DNA of 64,000 nucleotides from Eretmocerus hayati (Eukaryota; Arthropoda; Insecta; Hymenoptera; Aphelinidae), in contig CM056743.1 in the NCBI GenBank assembly GCA_029851415.1, forward strand, positions 63,952,186 to 64,016,185, read 5' to 3'. Within the stretch, counting starts at the first letter, position 1. Each line of letters starts with the position of its first letter. The notes beneath the pieces were generated by a model. It searched no databases. It worked only from the letters and a program-made list of their open reading frames with translations, and had not been told where the DNA came from. Below are positions 37,404-50,000 of the stretch, one piece after another. The translations under genes were made by a program, and so were the position numbers.

Positions 37404-38174
37404 GTGGTGGGCTGAAAAAAAGACTCGAGTCAGTATGTCCCAATGATAGGCGAGCTCACAATTCCACTAGATAGCCATCAGTGCAATACACTACCACTAT
37501 AGATCTCGCAGATATTTGATGGCAAGAGTTTTCGCTATTGTCGCCAAGTAATGCGTCTTGTATACTATAAAACCACCTGCTCTAGATGAGGTTTTTTTTC
37601 TCGTTGCGCACTTTTTCACTGTTCACTCCGAGCAAAATTCTGATGCGCACTCGTGTATTGTACAGATGTCAACTTGAATCTTTAACAGAGAGACTTGCTC
37701 TTAGAGAGCTCTAAGAGCCAACTGACCAGCACCGGATTTGGTTCCTACGCGCGCAGGCCGTCGATAAGTTCTCTCGAGAATTTAGCGCTCAAAGAACAAA
37801 GACACACACATATGTAAAGTCAAGACAAGATTGGACAAGCTCGATTTGAAGGCAAAATTTGTTTATAGTAAAGAGCCAACGACTCCGCGGCAACCCATGT
37901 TATTGGATCTGCATCGCCTTATCTCCTTCTTACGAGCATGAACCTCTACGTGAATCATCGTCGCTTGCTCTGCTTACGCGTGCGGAGCCATTCAATCTTG
38001 AATATGACTAAAGCTTTGCTGGTATTACTCGCGATATTTAATATTTCGAACATAATGAAAAAGTTCCAGGCTTCTGAGGTAAATTCCCTGATATTTCCCG
38101 GTTATCCAGGACCCAAAAAAAAATCCCTGACAATTCCCGGTTTTCCAGGTTTTCCAGGATCGGTGGACACCCTG
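37404..38174. other. 5' noncoding part of the hAT element
   Basis: Presumed promoter-proximal region of the minus-strand hAT genes. The end carries two copies of the 'CCCGGTT.TCCAGG' subterminal repeat (38,095-38,150) before the terminal repeat. No other gene is seen. Confidence 0.5.
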
Positions 38175-38179
38175 TGGAA

Positions 38180-40246
38180 AAAGCATACGATTCACTTTTT
38201 GGACGAGAGTGAATCGCTGAATTCGTACACGACATCGACTGGATTTTTGTCCTGGGCCCTGAAAAGGTCCAATCATTGATTACAAACTCCACTCCTAGTA
38301 TTCCTCCAGAAGAAGTGGCACGTTTGCAGCAACTCGTCTCAAATTCCGTCGACATTTTCAGTGAAAAAGCAGGATTATTGAAAGGACCTCCTCTGAAGAT
38401 GCATTTGAAGCCAAATGCGAAACCAGTCTTTGCTAGAGCTCGCGAAATTCCATACGCCCTACGCGATCAATATGCAGAAGAAATCGACAAGAAAATTCAG
38501 TCAGGAGTATATGAAAAAGTTGATTACTCGGAATGGGCTTCCACGACGCATGTCATTGTGAATAAAAATGGTAAAATTCGTATCGCTGGTAACTATAAGC
38601 CAACACTTAATCCTCAACTCATCATTGACGAAGACCCGATTCCAAAACCAGAACATATTTTCAATTGAATGAAGAATGCGAAAATATTTTGTCTACTCGA
38701 TATAGTTGATGTGTACTCACATTTATCCGTGGATGAAGAATTTAGTGCAGCTCTTACATTGAACACCCCAACGCATGGTCTAGTGCGACCAAAACGGGCA
38801 CAATACGGTGCAGCACCTATTCCAGCTGCATGGCAACGACGGATGAGAGCAATTTCTCAAAAATTGGAAAATCTAAAAAATTTCTTTGATGACTGGGTAG
38901 TTTTTGCAGAGAACTTCGATGACTTGCTCATATATCTCGAGGCTGCATTCCAAGCGTTTCAAGAGAATGGACTTCAACTCAATCGTAACAAGTGTATCCT
39001 TGGCGCCACTTCCATAGAGTTCTTAGGACACAAAATTGATCAACATGATTTACACAAATCAGATAAGCACATCGAAGCGATTAGAGATGCACCAAAACCT
39101 TCTACGCCAGAATTGTTTTTGGGTAAGGCCACATACTACAATTCTTTCATTCCAGACTTGGCTACCAGAGCTCGCCCACTTCGGGACATGCTTCTTACAG
39201 AGCCATTTCAATGGACAGAAACAGCGAACAGAATGTACGAAAGCTTGAAAAATACATTGATCTCACCAAGTGTTTTGATGCTGTATGACCCATCTTTACC
39301 ACTGATTTTAGCCATAGATGCGAGCAAAACGGGGATTAGCGCGAAGTTGTCGCATCGACTCAAAGATGGAAGAGAGCGCCCCATTGCGTATGCCAGCCGA
39401 AACATGACGGCTACAGAACAGCGTTACCCGCAAATTGACAAAGAAGCCCTAGCTATAGTATGGGCTGTGAAGAAATTCTTCCACTACTTGTATGCAAGAC
39501 ATTTCACCTTAATCACAGACCACAAGCCGTTGACGCAAATTCTACATACACAAAAGTCGCTGCCAGTTTTATGCATCAGTCGTATGGCCAATTATGCAGA
39601 TTATTTAGCGCATTTCGATTTCGATGTAATTTACAAGGATTCCAAAGCCAATGCTAATGCAGATTATTGCTCGAGATTGCCACTGAAAACGACAGCTGAT
39701 TCAATCCACCAAATTATCCTTGATGAGAGAGGAGAAGGTGAGTAACAAGAATACGATGATTTCGATTCCTTTGGCTTGCTACAAATACAGCAGTTGCCTG
39801 TCAGAGCTGAGCATATAGCTCGAGAAACTTGCCAAGACATTGAGTTGAATAAAATATTACAGCACTTAGAGAAAGGACAAAACTTGGCCAATTATGGCTA
39901 TAAAGCTCCCGAAGTCAATTACAGCGTAGCAGCAAACTGTTTGATGTTTGAGCACAGAGTAGTAATTTCTCCATCACTCAGGCAACTCATTCTGAACGAT
40001 CTCCATACTGCTCACATCGGTGTTGTTAAGATCAAGGGCATTGCTCGATCTTTTGTATACTGGCCTGGCATCGATGCTGACATAGAGCTGCTGGCTAAAT
40101 CACGCACTGACTGCGCCAGGCATGCACACGCCTCACTTAAATTTCGAGAGCACCATTGGGAGTATCCCAAGGGTTCATGGGAACGCATCCATATCGATTA
40201 TGCAGAGCTTTCCAATGATGGTTTCAGAGATTCATACAATTTCTGA
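38180..40246 (+). pseudogene. Gypsy pol (RT, RNase H, start of integrase), with two stops
   Basis: Continuation of the element that starts at 31.3 kb. Reverse transcriptase: 'PYALRDQYAEEIDKKIQSGV', 'NPQLIIDEDPIPKPEHIF', 'LLDIVDVYSHL', catalytic 'FFDDWVVF' (the F/Y-x-D-D box) and 'EFLGHKID'. RNase H: 'AIDASKTGISAKL', 'RPIAYASRNMTATEQRYPQI', 'DKEALAIVWAVKKF', 'LITDHKPLTQI'. Integrase: a zinc-binding start ('LHTAHIGVVKI...CARHAH') and 'WERIHIDYAEL', then homology stops near 40,235, before the catalytic core is complete. The frame is continuous apart from TGA at 38,666-38,668 and TAA at 39,743-39,745; each could be one C-to-T change from a sense codon. No 3' LTR follows. Confidence 0.9.
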
Positions 40247-42499
40247 GACCTTTTCCATCGTTCATTCTCATTTTCTGGGACGTCCCAGAATTTGAGATAA
40301 CATTTGAAAAAAGTCCCAGAATGCGAAAGGTAGATTTTGAAATGAATTCTCAATGCGAGATGTGAGATTCGATCTCCCAGACGGTTGCAGCGAGAATTTT
40401 CGAAAATATCGCAGCTTTCATAATCTGCGATTGGGTTAGATGCTACAAACCGGGTACATCTAGTTCAAAAAGGATCGGCTCTTTTTTTGAAACAAATCAA
40501 TCTTCATCCAATACAAGAAGTATTTCTCCACATTCTGAGATGATCTAGTTCACAAGATTGTCATCTGTAACGGGGAACTATTTTCTCTCACCTCTTCGCC
40601 TCATTCTGTTCATCAATAACCATCTCAGCCAAGTTTCCCGTGCCTCTTGAGAGGAGCTGTGGCACTATGACATGTCATAACTCGGACCAAGTACACTCAT
40701 CTAATTGATCTAGAATTTCACTTACTGGTTAGCTCGTTGGATCTTCCATTTCCAAGGCTTAGCTCCGTCTTATGGCTACAGATCGCCAAGGTGTGACCTG
40801 TATCATCTCAAAATGTGAAAATACACTACTGGTCAAAAGTTTAAGAACACTCACAATATACATAATTTCTTAACCTGCTCAGCTCGGTACCTCGGAACTA
40901 GTCACTCGGAATGGACTATTACTTAACTCATTTCAAAGCTTTTTTCATGCACTTTCAAATAAGTTAACACACTTCTTGCTTCATCCCTGCAACTTTGAAC
41001 CGTATCAGCTAGGGAAAGGGAATTTTCTCACGATTTCACGTAGATCTTCGATCCCCCGCAAATTCCACGGAAATCATTCATTGAAATGGAAATCATAGCA
41101 TCTCGAAGTACTATTCAAGAGCTTTCGAATCCGTTTCTGGAAGTCATCCTATCTTGTTCCTGGTCCGAGTAGTGGCTGTTTTTCATAGCTTTCCCAGTCG
41201 AGTATTAATGCAAGAGGCATAAGACGCGGGGTGGGTGCTACAACTGCCTATTTAAAACTGACCTTATACCAGGAAAAAAGTCCTTGCTAGACAATCAAAG
41301 TCACTCTTGTGATTTTTGCACGACAAGGAGTGTGGCTATGGTCACAATGCATCCTTACTGCCGAAGCAATGGACCCTACTATCGAAGCAAAGGACGTCAC
41401 TGCCGCAGCAACGCACGTTGGCTTCAATTGCAAATTGGCAAAGTCCCGTTGCCTTAGTAGCAACATTACCCCCGCTGTAATGGCAAGAGAGAGAGAGCCT
41501 TGCTTTTTCAGCGAGGATTCGTTTCCATGGATATTTACGTTGGAAGCTTATGGGGGAATGAATTGATGGATTCTATAAAAATTTGCGCTGAGCCTTCCTG
41601 AATTGATTGACAGTCGTTAGCTTGAGTTTCTGGCTAATAACCAATTCAATCTGGCCATCTCTCAAGTTTGGCAGAATGGAGGTCCCAAGAGAAATTTAGA
41701 GGACCAACAGCTCTAAATTGATGAATGATGAACATCTCGGGATTTGCGGCTTCGGAACGATTTCTACGAGTTTCTGCTCACCTATCAGTCCATGACGCTA
41801 TTCGATCATTCCTTCAACAGTTACGTGGAAGGAAGTCTGAGGATTCGACGTATTTTCCCACTTTTACCACATCGTTTACGTGAGAAAGAGGGATTTATAT
41901 AACAGTAAAGTCTAATATCCCAGAGTGTCTCGCAATTCAAGTCCCTCGAGTTGCTTACTCGAACTATCAAAAGTTAGTCCAGATTAGAGTGCCCATGACT
42001 ACGCATTTGACGACTTGCGAGTGCACGAAAAGCTATAGCCGAATGATTATACGCGATCCAACGAGCTGGGAGAGCAGTAAGTATGGGCGCAAAGTCTAGC
42101 CAGCCTTCAAGCTGCAAATTCGGTTGAACCTTCATCATGGCGACGCCAACGATGTGAGAAAATGCAACTCGGTGAGCAAAAGTCTCCCAGAATTATCCCA
42201 AAAGTTTTCTCATTCACCTTCTACACAGGTCCCAACGTGTCCCTGTTACCCGTGTCATTGGCAGTTGCATCTGGTCTCATCTTCATCATTCAACAGTAAC
42301 CAATCAAGACACAGTCACTTTATAGCGAACTTAACTACGACCAGGGTCGTTTGAGAAATTTTTGGGACGCCAATTCAGGCTGATCAATTCGATGTTGTGT
42401 CTCATTTCACTCGGATGAAAACGGAGCTCGGTTGCGCGCGCGAGAGATTCATCTGCTTTGTTATTAACACGTCGCGGCAATCATAACATCACATAGTAT
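40247..42499. other. noncoding; contains an 18-bp palindrome
   Basis: No supported gene over about 2.2 kb. The palindrome 'TTCTGGGACGTCCCAGAA' lies just after the integrase break (about 40,276-40,293), followed by another 'GTCCCAGAAT'. A frame at 41,309-41,566 has no motifs. Confidence 0.45.
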
Positions 42500-43165
42500 A
42501 ATCCTTGACTGAGGATTTTGAATTTGATTGCGATTCAGTGGAATTGGTGAATCTCCGAAAATGGAGCCCACCACGAATGATGTTCTGTGCTCAAAATCAA
42601 AGCCCGATAAGCTCGAGCTGACGAATAACCACATCGAATCTCTATATAACGCGATGCTGCTGCAACTTTTTGTACCAGTTATTAAGTGATGTGATGTCAT
42701 TCATGATTTCCAGTCCTGAAAACTTGCAGCCATCCTTGCATTTTATGATCTTTCTGTCAATCTGGTGGGCTTGAGGCAATCAAGTTTTCTCTTCGATTAG
42801 AGCGAGATTTCTCATATTTTTCTTGAGCTCCGAATGACATTTCGAAAGACACCGGGAGTCATTTTACTCATCATTTCATGTGACATTGTACTCGAGTTTC
42901 ATCGTCAACGAATAAATTAGCATGCCTGGCAACTCTCATTTTGAGCTGCAGCGAAGGTAACTTATGATTGGATGGAAATCGCCAAATAACGAGGAACAAA
43001 AATCTGCAGAATCGCGTAATGAAGTTTCGATGTGGTTATTTGTCAATCGAGCTTATCGGACTTTGAGCTCAGAGCATCACTCTTGGTGGGCTTCGATTCG
43101 AAGATTCATCGATTCCACCGAATCGCAATCAGAATCGAAGCCTTTAGTCGAAGATCATCCTATCC
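42500..43165. repeat. imperfect inverted repeat, ~165-bp arms
   Basis: 42,503-42,670 pairs imperfectly with 43,000-43,165 ('GATTGCGATTC.GTGGAAT', 'AATAACCACATCGAA'). The similar peptides on opposite strands here are mirror artefacts. Probably an aged hairpin element. Confidence 0.65.
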
Positions 43166-43879
43166 CGATTGAGGATAATCTTGTCATGTACATGACAAGG
43201 AAACATGATGTCACGTTCTTTGTGATTTATATATCATGAAATGGAACATTCGCGACAAGTTTTTCGATGCGGGTCATGACGTTACTCTACTGGAAATTAC
43301 TAATGCGGATGAAAAATTGGATTGACCGAAAAATCCAGTCACGGAGGTAGATAGTACTCATGACTGTTCGGTCAAGAGTCCGACTCCGTTCAGGAAGGAT
43401 GCCTGGCGAGAAATTGTGAGGTCATTAGTATATATATCTAGAGCGAATGATCTAGTGAGATCATGAGCAAATCAAGTCACAGAGTGAGAATCGCGGCGTC
43501 AGCTTGTCCAAGATCATTTCGACATTGAGTATAGCGGTTGCCCGATGCTCGTCGTGCGACAGGATATCGGGGTCAGAAATATTATTTAAGGTCGACGAAT
43601 ATTTTTTAAGGAGGCGCGGAATCGCGCCCGGCAGCTTACGGTCCCAGTCAGTTACGCGAGACAGGTAAACGCAGCCACGGATTGGCCCTGTCAGTAGAAT
43701 TCAAATCATTTGATAGGTCTCTTTACATTGAGATACTAGCCGTGGAATAAAGTAACAGTCCATCTTATTCTCGTCTCAAGATCATGATATACATCCAACC
43801 CCTTCACAAACACCCAGCACGACAGCTTCGCGCTTGGGAGACGGAAAACCCGATACCCGAACACCAATAACGTAACAAA
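43166..43879. other. noncoding, leads into the satellite-like array
   Basis: No supported gene. Satellite-like words ('AACAGT', 'CTCGTC') begin to appear after 43,740. Confidence 0.4.
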
Positions 43880-46800
43880 ATGAAAGGCCGACTTGAGGTG
43901 TGGATAGCTGACTATAGCAGACATCTTACTCGGAGAATACGTACAATGAACGAAATCTTTCAGGCTCAGCATGGCCTGATGAGCAAAATGGAACAGTAAA
44001 AGAGCAGAATGCTGAGCCTAATCGAGTATTGAGAATTCCTCTCCCATGTAAAGAGTCTATTGCGGAATCGAGATGGGAAGCCCGGTCATCATCCGCTCGA
44101 AGAATCCGACCAATGCATGAAGATTTTTACCTTGATCATCGCCTGACGAGCGGAATGGAATAATAGGAGCGCGGATGCCGAGCACAATCGAGTAGTGGGA
44201 ATTTCCCTCCGATTCGAAGATAGTATTGGAAGTTCGACTAGTGCATGCCGGTAATATTTGGGCTGTCCAGGTTCCTTCACGAGTGGATATTTCCACCGGA
44301 TAGAATGAATGATGCATGTGATTTCCAAGTTTCAACATCGATGCAGCAGGAGACCGGGTCAATGAGAGAGTGGACTGCCGAGGAAAATCGAGGAGTGAGA
44401 GATTTTCTTGGAGAAGCATTTCTGAACAGCAGCGGACGACTGCATCCCGGACCTTATAAGTATGTTCGGATTCTTCCTCAAGTGGTCGACTCGCCTGGAT
44501 AACCGGACGATGTATGTGATATTTCAGGTTCAGCATTGACTCTTTAACAGGATGGGACAGTGAAAGAGCGGGTTCCCGAGTCAATCAAGTCGAGAAGAAC
44601 TTTTCCCCGTCGAGAGACAGTCTTGAGCACCCCACGATTCCTAACGAGATCGAGAGCTAGCTCGACCGGATTCTTCCTTGAATGGACACCATTTCGGGGG
44701 ATTGGATAACTGCATGTGGATTCCTAGAATAAGCATAGCCTGACGAGCAGAATAGAACAGTAAGAGAGTGGAATGCCGAGCAAGAGCAAGTAGTGGGGAT
44801 TCTCCTCAGATGCGGAGATAGTATTGATAAATCAACAAGCGCAACCTGGTAATAATCCCTTCATCCCGATTCCAGCTTGATTGGACATCCTTGCCGGATG
44901 GGATGAAAAATTTAAGTAATTCACAAGGATGAACATGGCCTCAGCTAAAGAGTGGCATAGGAAGAGACGACTGGCGAAGAAAGGAGAGTAATACAGATTT
45001 TCCTCGGAGTGATGTTGTTGAGCAATAGACGAGTGCAATCCAGGTGCATTCAGCTGGTCCCGATCCCACCTACAGTGGATATCTTCCTCGGAGAATACGG
45101 ACAATGTACGAAGCTTTTCAGGTTCAGTATGGCCTGACGAGCAAGATGGAACAGTGAAAGAGCAGGATGTTGAGCCTAATCGAGTAGTGAGAATTTTTCT
45201 CCCATGTATAGACTCTATTGCAAAATCGCAATAAGCAGCCCAGTCATCATCCGGTCGAAGAATCCGACCAATGCATGAGGATTTCTAGTTTGAGCATCAC
45301 CTGACAAGCAGAATGGAACAATAGAAGTGCAGAATGCCAAATGTAATTGAGTGGTGGAGATTCTCCGTGATCAAAGACAAATTTAAAAGATGGACAAGTA
45401 CGACCTAGCAGTCATTGCCATGCCCGGGTTCCTCAATGAGAGGACTTTTCCCCCGGATGGAATGAATGGAACAAGTGATTTTCAAGTTCAAATATACCCT
45501 TAGCAGGAGAACGGGGGAGTGCGAGAGTGAATTCCCGGAGAGAACCGGGAGGAAGAATTTTCCTCGCTGAGACATCATTCAGTAATAGACGAGTTTAACC
45601 AAAGCCTGATAAGCTCGTCCTCAATGATCCTAGAGTGTACAGTTCACTCGGAGAACCCGAACAATGCATGTTAATTTCTACGTTCTACGCGGCCTGAGAG
45701 GCAGAATGGAAGAGTGGAAGAGCGGAATGCCGAGCCGCATCGAGTAGTAGAAGCTTTTCCATCTATGGGAATACAGTATTGCGGATTCGACAAGTGCAAC
45801 CCGGTCATCACCCAATCGTCCTGAATCCCTCTTAAGTGGATATCCGTCCCGGGTGGGATGGAAGATGCGAGTGATTTCGAGGGTTGAACATGGCCTAAGC
45901 AGAAGGTCCGGACACAAAAAGAGGATTGGCGAAGAGAATAGAGTGATATAAATTTCCCTTGGAAAGAAATTCCTGAGCAATAGACGAGTGGAGCTCAGGC
46001 ACTATAACCTCGTCTCAATTTTGCCTAAAGCCAAAAAGGACATCTTTTTCGGAGAAACCGATTGATGTATGAGATTTTTCAGGTTCAGCATGCCTTGATG
46101 AGCAAATTGGAACAGTGGAAAAGCGGAATGCCGAATCTAATCGAGTAGTAAGAATTTTTCTCCCATGCAATGACACTATGGCGAAATTGGAAGGAGCAAC
46201 CCAGTCATCATCTCATCGTCCCGATCCCTTCTCGTGATATTTCTCCCGGATAGAATGAACGAGGCAAGTGATTTTCGAAGTTGAACATGGACCAAGCAGG
46301 AGAAAGGAACAGTATGAGAACGGTTCGTCGAAGAAGTTCGATTAGTAAATATCTCCCTCGGAGAGACGTTTCCGACCGACTCAGGCACTATAAGCTCGTC
46401 TCACAACTCTTCCTCATGTGGACAGCTCCTTTGGAGAATCTCATTGATGAATAAAATTTTTCTCAGCATGGACTGAGCAGCACGATAGAAGAATGAAAGA
46501 GTGCATTTCCAAAAAATCGAACAGTGGAAGTTTACCCCATGGAGAGCCAGTATTGGTAAATCGACGATTCCGACAGGAAACTGTAATCTCGTCTTGACTC
46601 GCCTTTGACTCAACTCCTTCCTCACAAGATCCGAACACTGTATGTGATTTTTCATAATCAGCATGGAACAAAGAGCAAGATAGAATACTAAAAGAGCAGT
46701 TTGCCAAGAAGATCATTTTCCTCTCATAGAGGGACAGTATGGAACAGTCGACGATCCCAACCGGGTAGTAAGCATATCCTGAGTCTCCCTCGAATTGATA

Positions 46801-47050
46801 TCTGTCCCGAGAGCTCCGACCAATGCATGCGAATTTCTAGCTTGATTATTGCCTGACGAACGGAATAGAACAATAGGAGCATGGAATGCCGAGCGTAATC
46901 GAGTAGTGGGAATTTTCCTCCGATTCGAAGACAGTATTGAAAGATCGACTAGTGCATCCCGGTAATATCTGGCTTGTCCGGGTTCCTTCGCAAGTGCGCA
47001 TTTTCCCCGGATGAAATGAATGATGCAAGTGAATTCCAAGTCCGAATATA
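43880..47050. repeat. satellite-like array, ~200-bp diverged monomers
   Basis: A monomer phrase of the type 'GAGCAGAATGGAACAGTAAG', followed by 'AGCG.AATGCCGAG', recurs near 43,985, 44,150, 44,550, 44,750, 45,140, 45,310, 45,700, 46,105, 46,300, 46,480 and 46,860. Spacing is about 165-215 bp. A second conserved phrase, 'GACAGTATTGAAAGATCGAC', and a third, 'CCGGATGGAATGAATGATG', sit at fixed offsets. Monomers are clearly related but diverged. Reading frames are not conserved between monomers. Confidence 0.85.
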
Positions 47051-50000
47051 GCCTTAGCAGGAGTCCGGATAAGTGAATCGTCCCCTCTCAAGGCATACGG
47101 ATTGTCGTTAGCAATGGCTTTGGAGGACTCACGCGACCTGAAGATCGGTTTCGAGAGATATAAAGTTGCATGGCCGAGATTCATGAGAGTGTATCGATGG
47201 TTTCGGAATTCGGGTCTCTCATCGGCTAGGCCGGGAATTCAAATGATTCTCTAGGTTAGAATTGGTCAAAGGGCAAAATCGACCAGTAAGAGGGCGAATC
47301 GCGGTGAAACCTTGCATCTCAATGGTTTGTCATCTCTCAATTTTACGGTAGCGGAAAATTTGGTCGCAAGTATGAGAACGATGGGATCGTCTTGATTGGT
47401 CCCGGAGTGAACATGTGGATTAGCCTTTTTAAAGGACTCGGAATGATACTCCGGATCAAATGTCGCCCACAGAGCAAGATGGAACAGTAGAAGCGCGAAC
47501 TACCGAAAATATTTGGGTGTCGTGGATAGTGCTCCTCTGGCCCATGTAGTACAGTGATGCTTGATTGCATCAACGAGAACTGCAGGACTCTCTCGATTGG
47601 ACCTGAAGTGGACATGCACAATGGCTCACCCGCAGGGTTCGGAGCGATTTTTCGGGCGTGTTAGGGCCCAAAGATCAGGATGGAATAGTACGACGGCGGA
47701 TTGTCGTGGGCAATGGCTTTAGAGGACTCACGCTTCCCGAAGATCCAGTTGTGAGAGATATAACGTTGCATCAAGGAGATTCATGAGAGGGTATCAATGG
47801 TTTCGGAATTCGGGTCTCTCATCGGCTAGGCCGGGAATTCAAATGATTCTCTAGGTTAGAATTGGTCAAAGGGCAAAATCGACCAGTAAGAGGGCGAATC
47901 GCGGTGAAACCTTGCATCTCAATGATTTATCATCTCTCAATTTCACGGTAGCGGAGAATTTGGTCGCAAGCATGAGAACGACGGGATCGTCTTGATTGGT
48001 CCCGAAGTGAACATGTGCATTGGCTTTTTTTCGAGGACTCGGAATGATTCTCCGGATCAAATTCCACCCAGAGAGTAAGATGGAACAGTAAAAGGGCAAG
48101 CTACCGGAAAGAATCATGTCTCGTGGATAGTGCTCCTCTGGCCATGTAGTACAGAGATGCTTGATCGCATCGACGAGATTTGCAGGACACTCTTGATTGG
48201 TCCTGAAGTGGACATGCGCAACGGCTCAACCGGAGGTTTGGGATGGACATTCCGGTCTAATTAGGGCCAAAGACCAGGCTCGATGGATCAGGGTCGAGTG
48301 TATCGATGGTTTCTGAATTCAAGTACGCCATGGGCTAGACTTGGAGATTCAATGATTCTCGAGGTCGAAATTGATCGGAGAGCATATTCGATCAGTAAGA
48401 GAGCGGAACCCGGACAACCCTGCATCTCGTAGATCGGTCATCTCTCAATCCTACGGTAGATGAGAATTTGGTCGCAACGCTGAGGACGACGAGATCGTCT
48501 CCATTGATCCCCAACTAGACATGTGCATTGGCCTTTTTGGAGGTGTCGGAATAATTCTCCGGATCAAATGTCGCCCAGAGATGGAACAGTAATATGGATC
48601 AGTAGAAGGGCGAACTACCAAAATTTCCGGATGTCGTGGGAACTGATCCTCTGGCTCATGTAGTACAGAGATGCTTGATCGCATCGACGAGTATCGCAGG
48701 ACACTCTCGGTCGGTCCAAAATTTGACATGCGCAACGGCTCACCCGTAGGGTTCGGAGAAATTTTCCAGGTGTCATAGGGCCCAAAGATCAGGATGGGAT
48801 AGTAAAGCGGTGGATTGTCGTGAACAATGGTTTCACAGGAATCACGCTCCCTGGAGATCCAGTTTTCATAGATCTACCGTTGCATCACCGAGATTTATGA
48901 GCCTGTATTACTGATTTTGGAATTCGGGTATCTCATCATCTAGACCGGGAATTCGAATGATTCTGTAGGTCAGAATTGATTGGAGAGCAGAATCGAACAG
49001 TAAAAGGGCGAATCGCGGTGAAACCTTGCATCTCGTAGATCGACCATCTCTCAATTTTACGGTAGCGGAGAATTTGGTCGCGAGCATGAGAACGACGGGA
49101 TTGTCTTGATTGGCCCTGAAGTGGACATGTGTATTGGCCTTTTTTAAGGACTCGGAATGATTCTCGGGATCAAATTTCGCCCAGAGAGCAAGATGGAACA
49201 GTAAAAGGGCGAGCTACCGGAAAGGATCGGGTGTCGTGGATAGTGATCCTCTGGCCCATGTAGCACAGAGATGCTTGATCGTATCGACGAGAGCTGCAGG
49301 TCACTCCCGATTGGTCCTAAAGTTCACATGCGCAACAGCTCAACCGGGGGGTTCGGAGCAGTTCTTCAGATGTGACAGGGCCCAAATATTGGGATGGAAT
49401 GGTAAGATGGTCGATTGTCGTGAACAATGGTTTCACAGGACTCACGCTCCCTGAAGATCCAGTTTTCATAGATGTACCAATGCATCACCGAGATTTATGA
49501 GCGTGTATTGCTGGTTTCGGAGTTCGGGTATCTCATCATCTAGACCAGGAATTCGAATGATTCTCTAGGTCAGAATTAGTTGGAAAACAGAATCGAACAG
49601 TAAGAGAGCGAATCGCGGTAGAACCTCGCATCTCGAAGATTGGTCATCTCTCAATTTCACGGTAGCGGAGAATTTGGTCGCAACCATTTGAACCTCGGGA
49701 TCGTCTTGATTGGTCCGGAAAAAGACATATGCATTGGCCTCTTTGGAGTTGTCGGAATGATTCTCCGGATCAAATATCACCCAGAGAGCAAGATAGGACA
49801 GTCAAAGGGCGAACTACTGGAAATATTCGGGTGTCGTGGATAGTGCTCCTCTGTCCCAGATAGTACAGTGATGCTTGATCGCATCGACGAAAACTGCAGG
49901 ACTCTCTCGATTGGTCCTGAAGTTGATGAAGTGGACATGCCCAACGGATCAACCGGAGGTTTGAGAGTAACTCTCTGGTCTAATAAGGCCCAATGATCAA

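Larger units (their letters stand above)
33076..38174 (-). mobile_element. hAT transposon, 5.1 kb, inserted in the second Gypsy element
   Basis: Perfect 16-bp terminal inverted repeats: 'CAGGGTGTCCACCGAT' at 33,076 and its complement ending at 38,174. TGGAA lies on both sides (33,071-33,075 and 38,175-38,179), a 5-bp target duplication; classical hAT elements make 8 bp, but 5-bp hAT subgroups are known. Subterminal 'CCCTGACAATTCCCGGTTTT' occurs near both ends in the same orientation. It encodes a transposase and a second zinc-finger frame on the minus strand and carries a nested hairpin. The host Gypsy pol resumes on the far side. Confidence 0.9.

Noticed and set aside
42464..43239. Similar peptides beginning MWLFV on both strands as paralogues
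   Set aside because: They lie in the two arms of an imperfect inverted repeat and are mirror translations.
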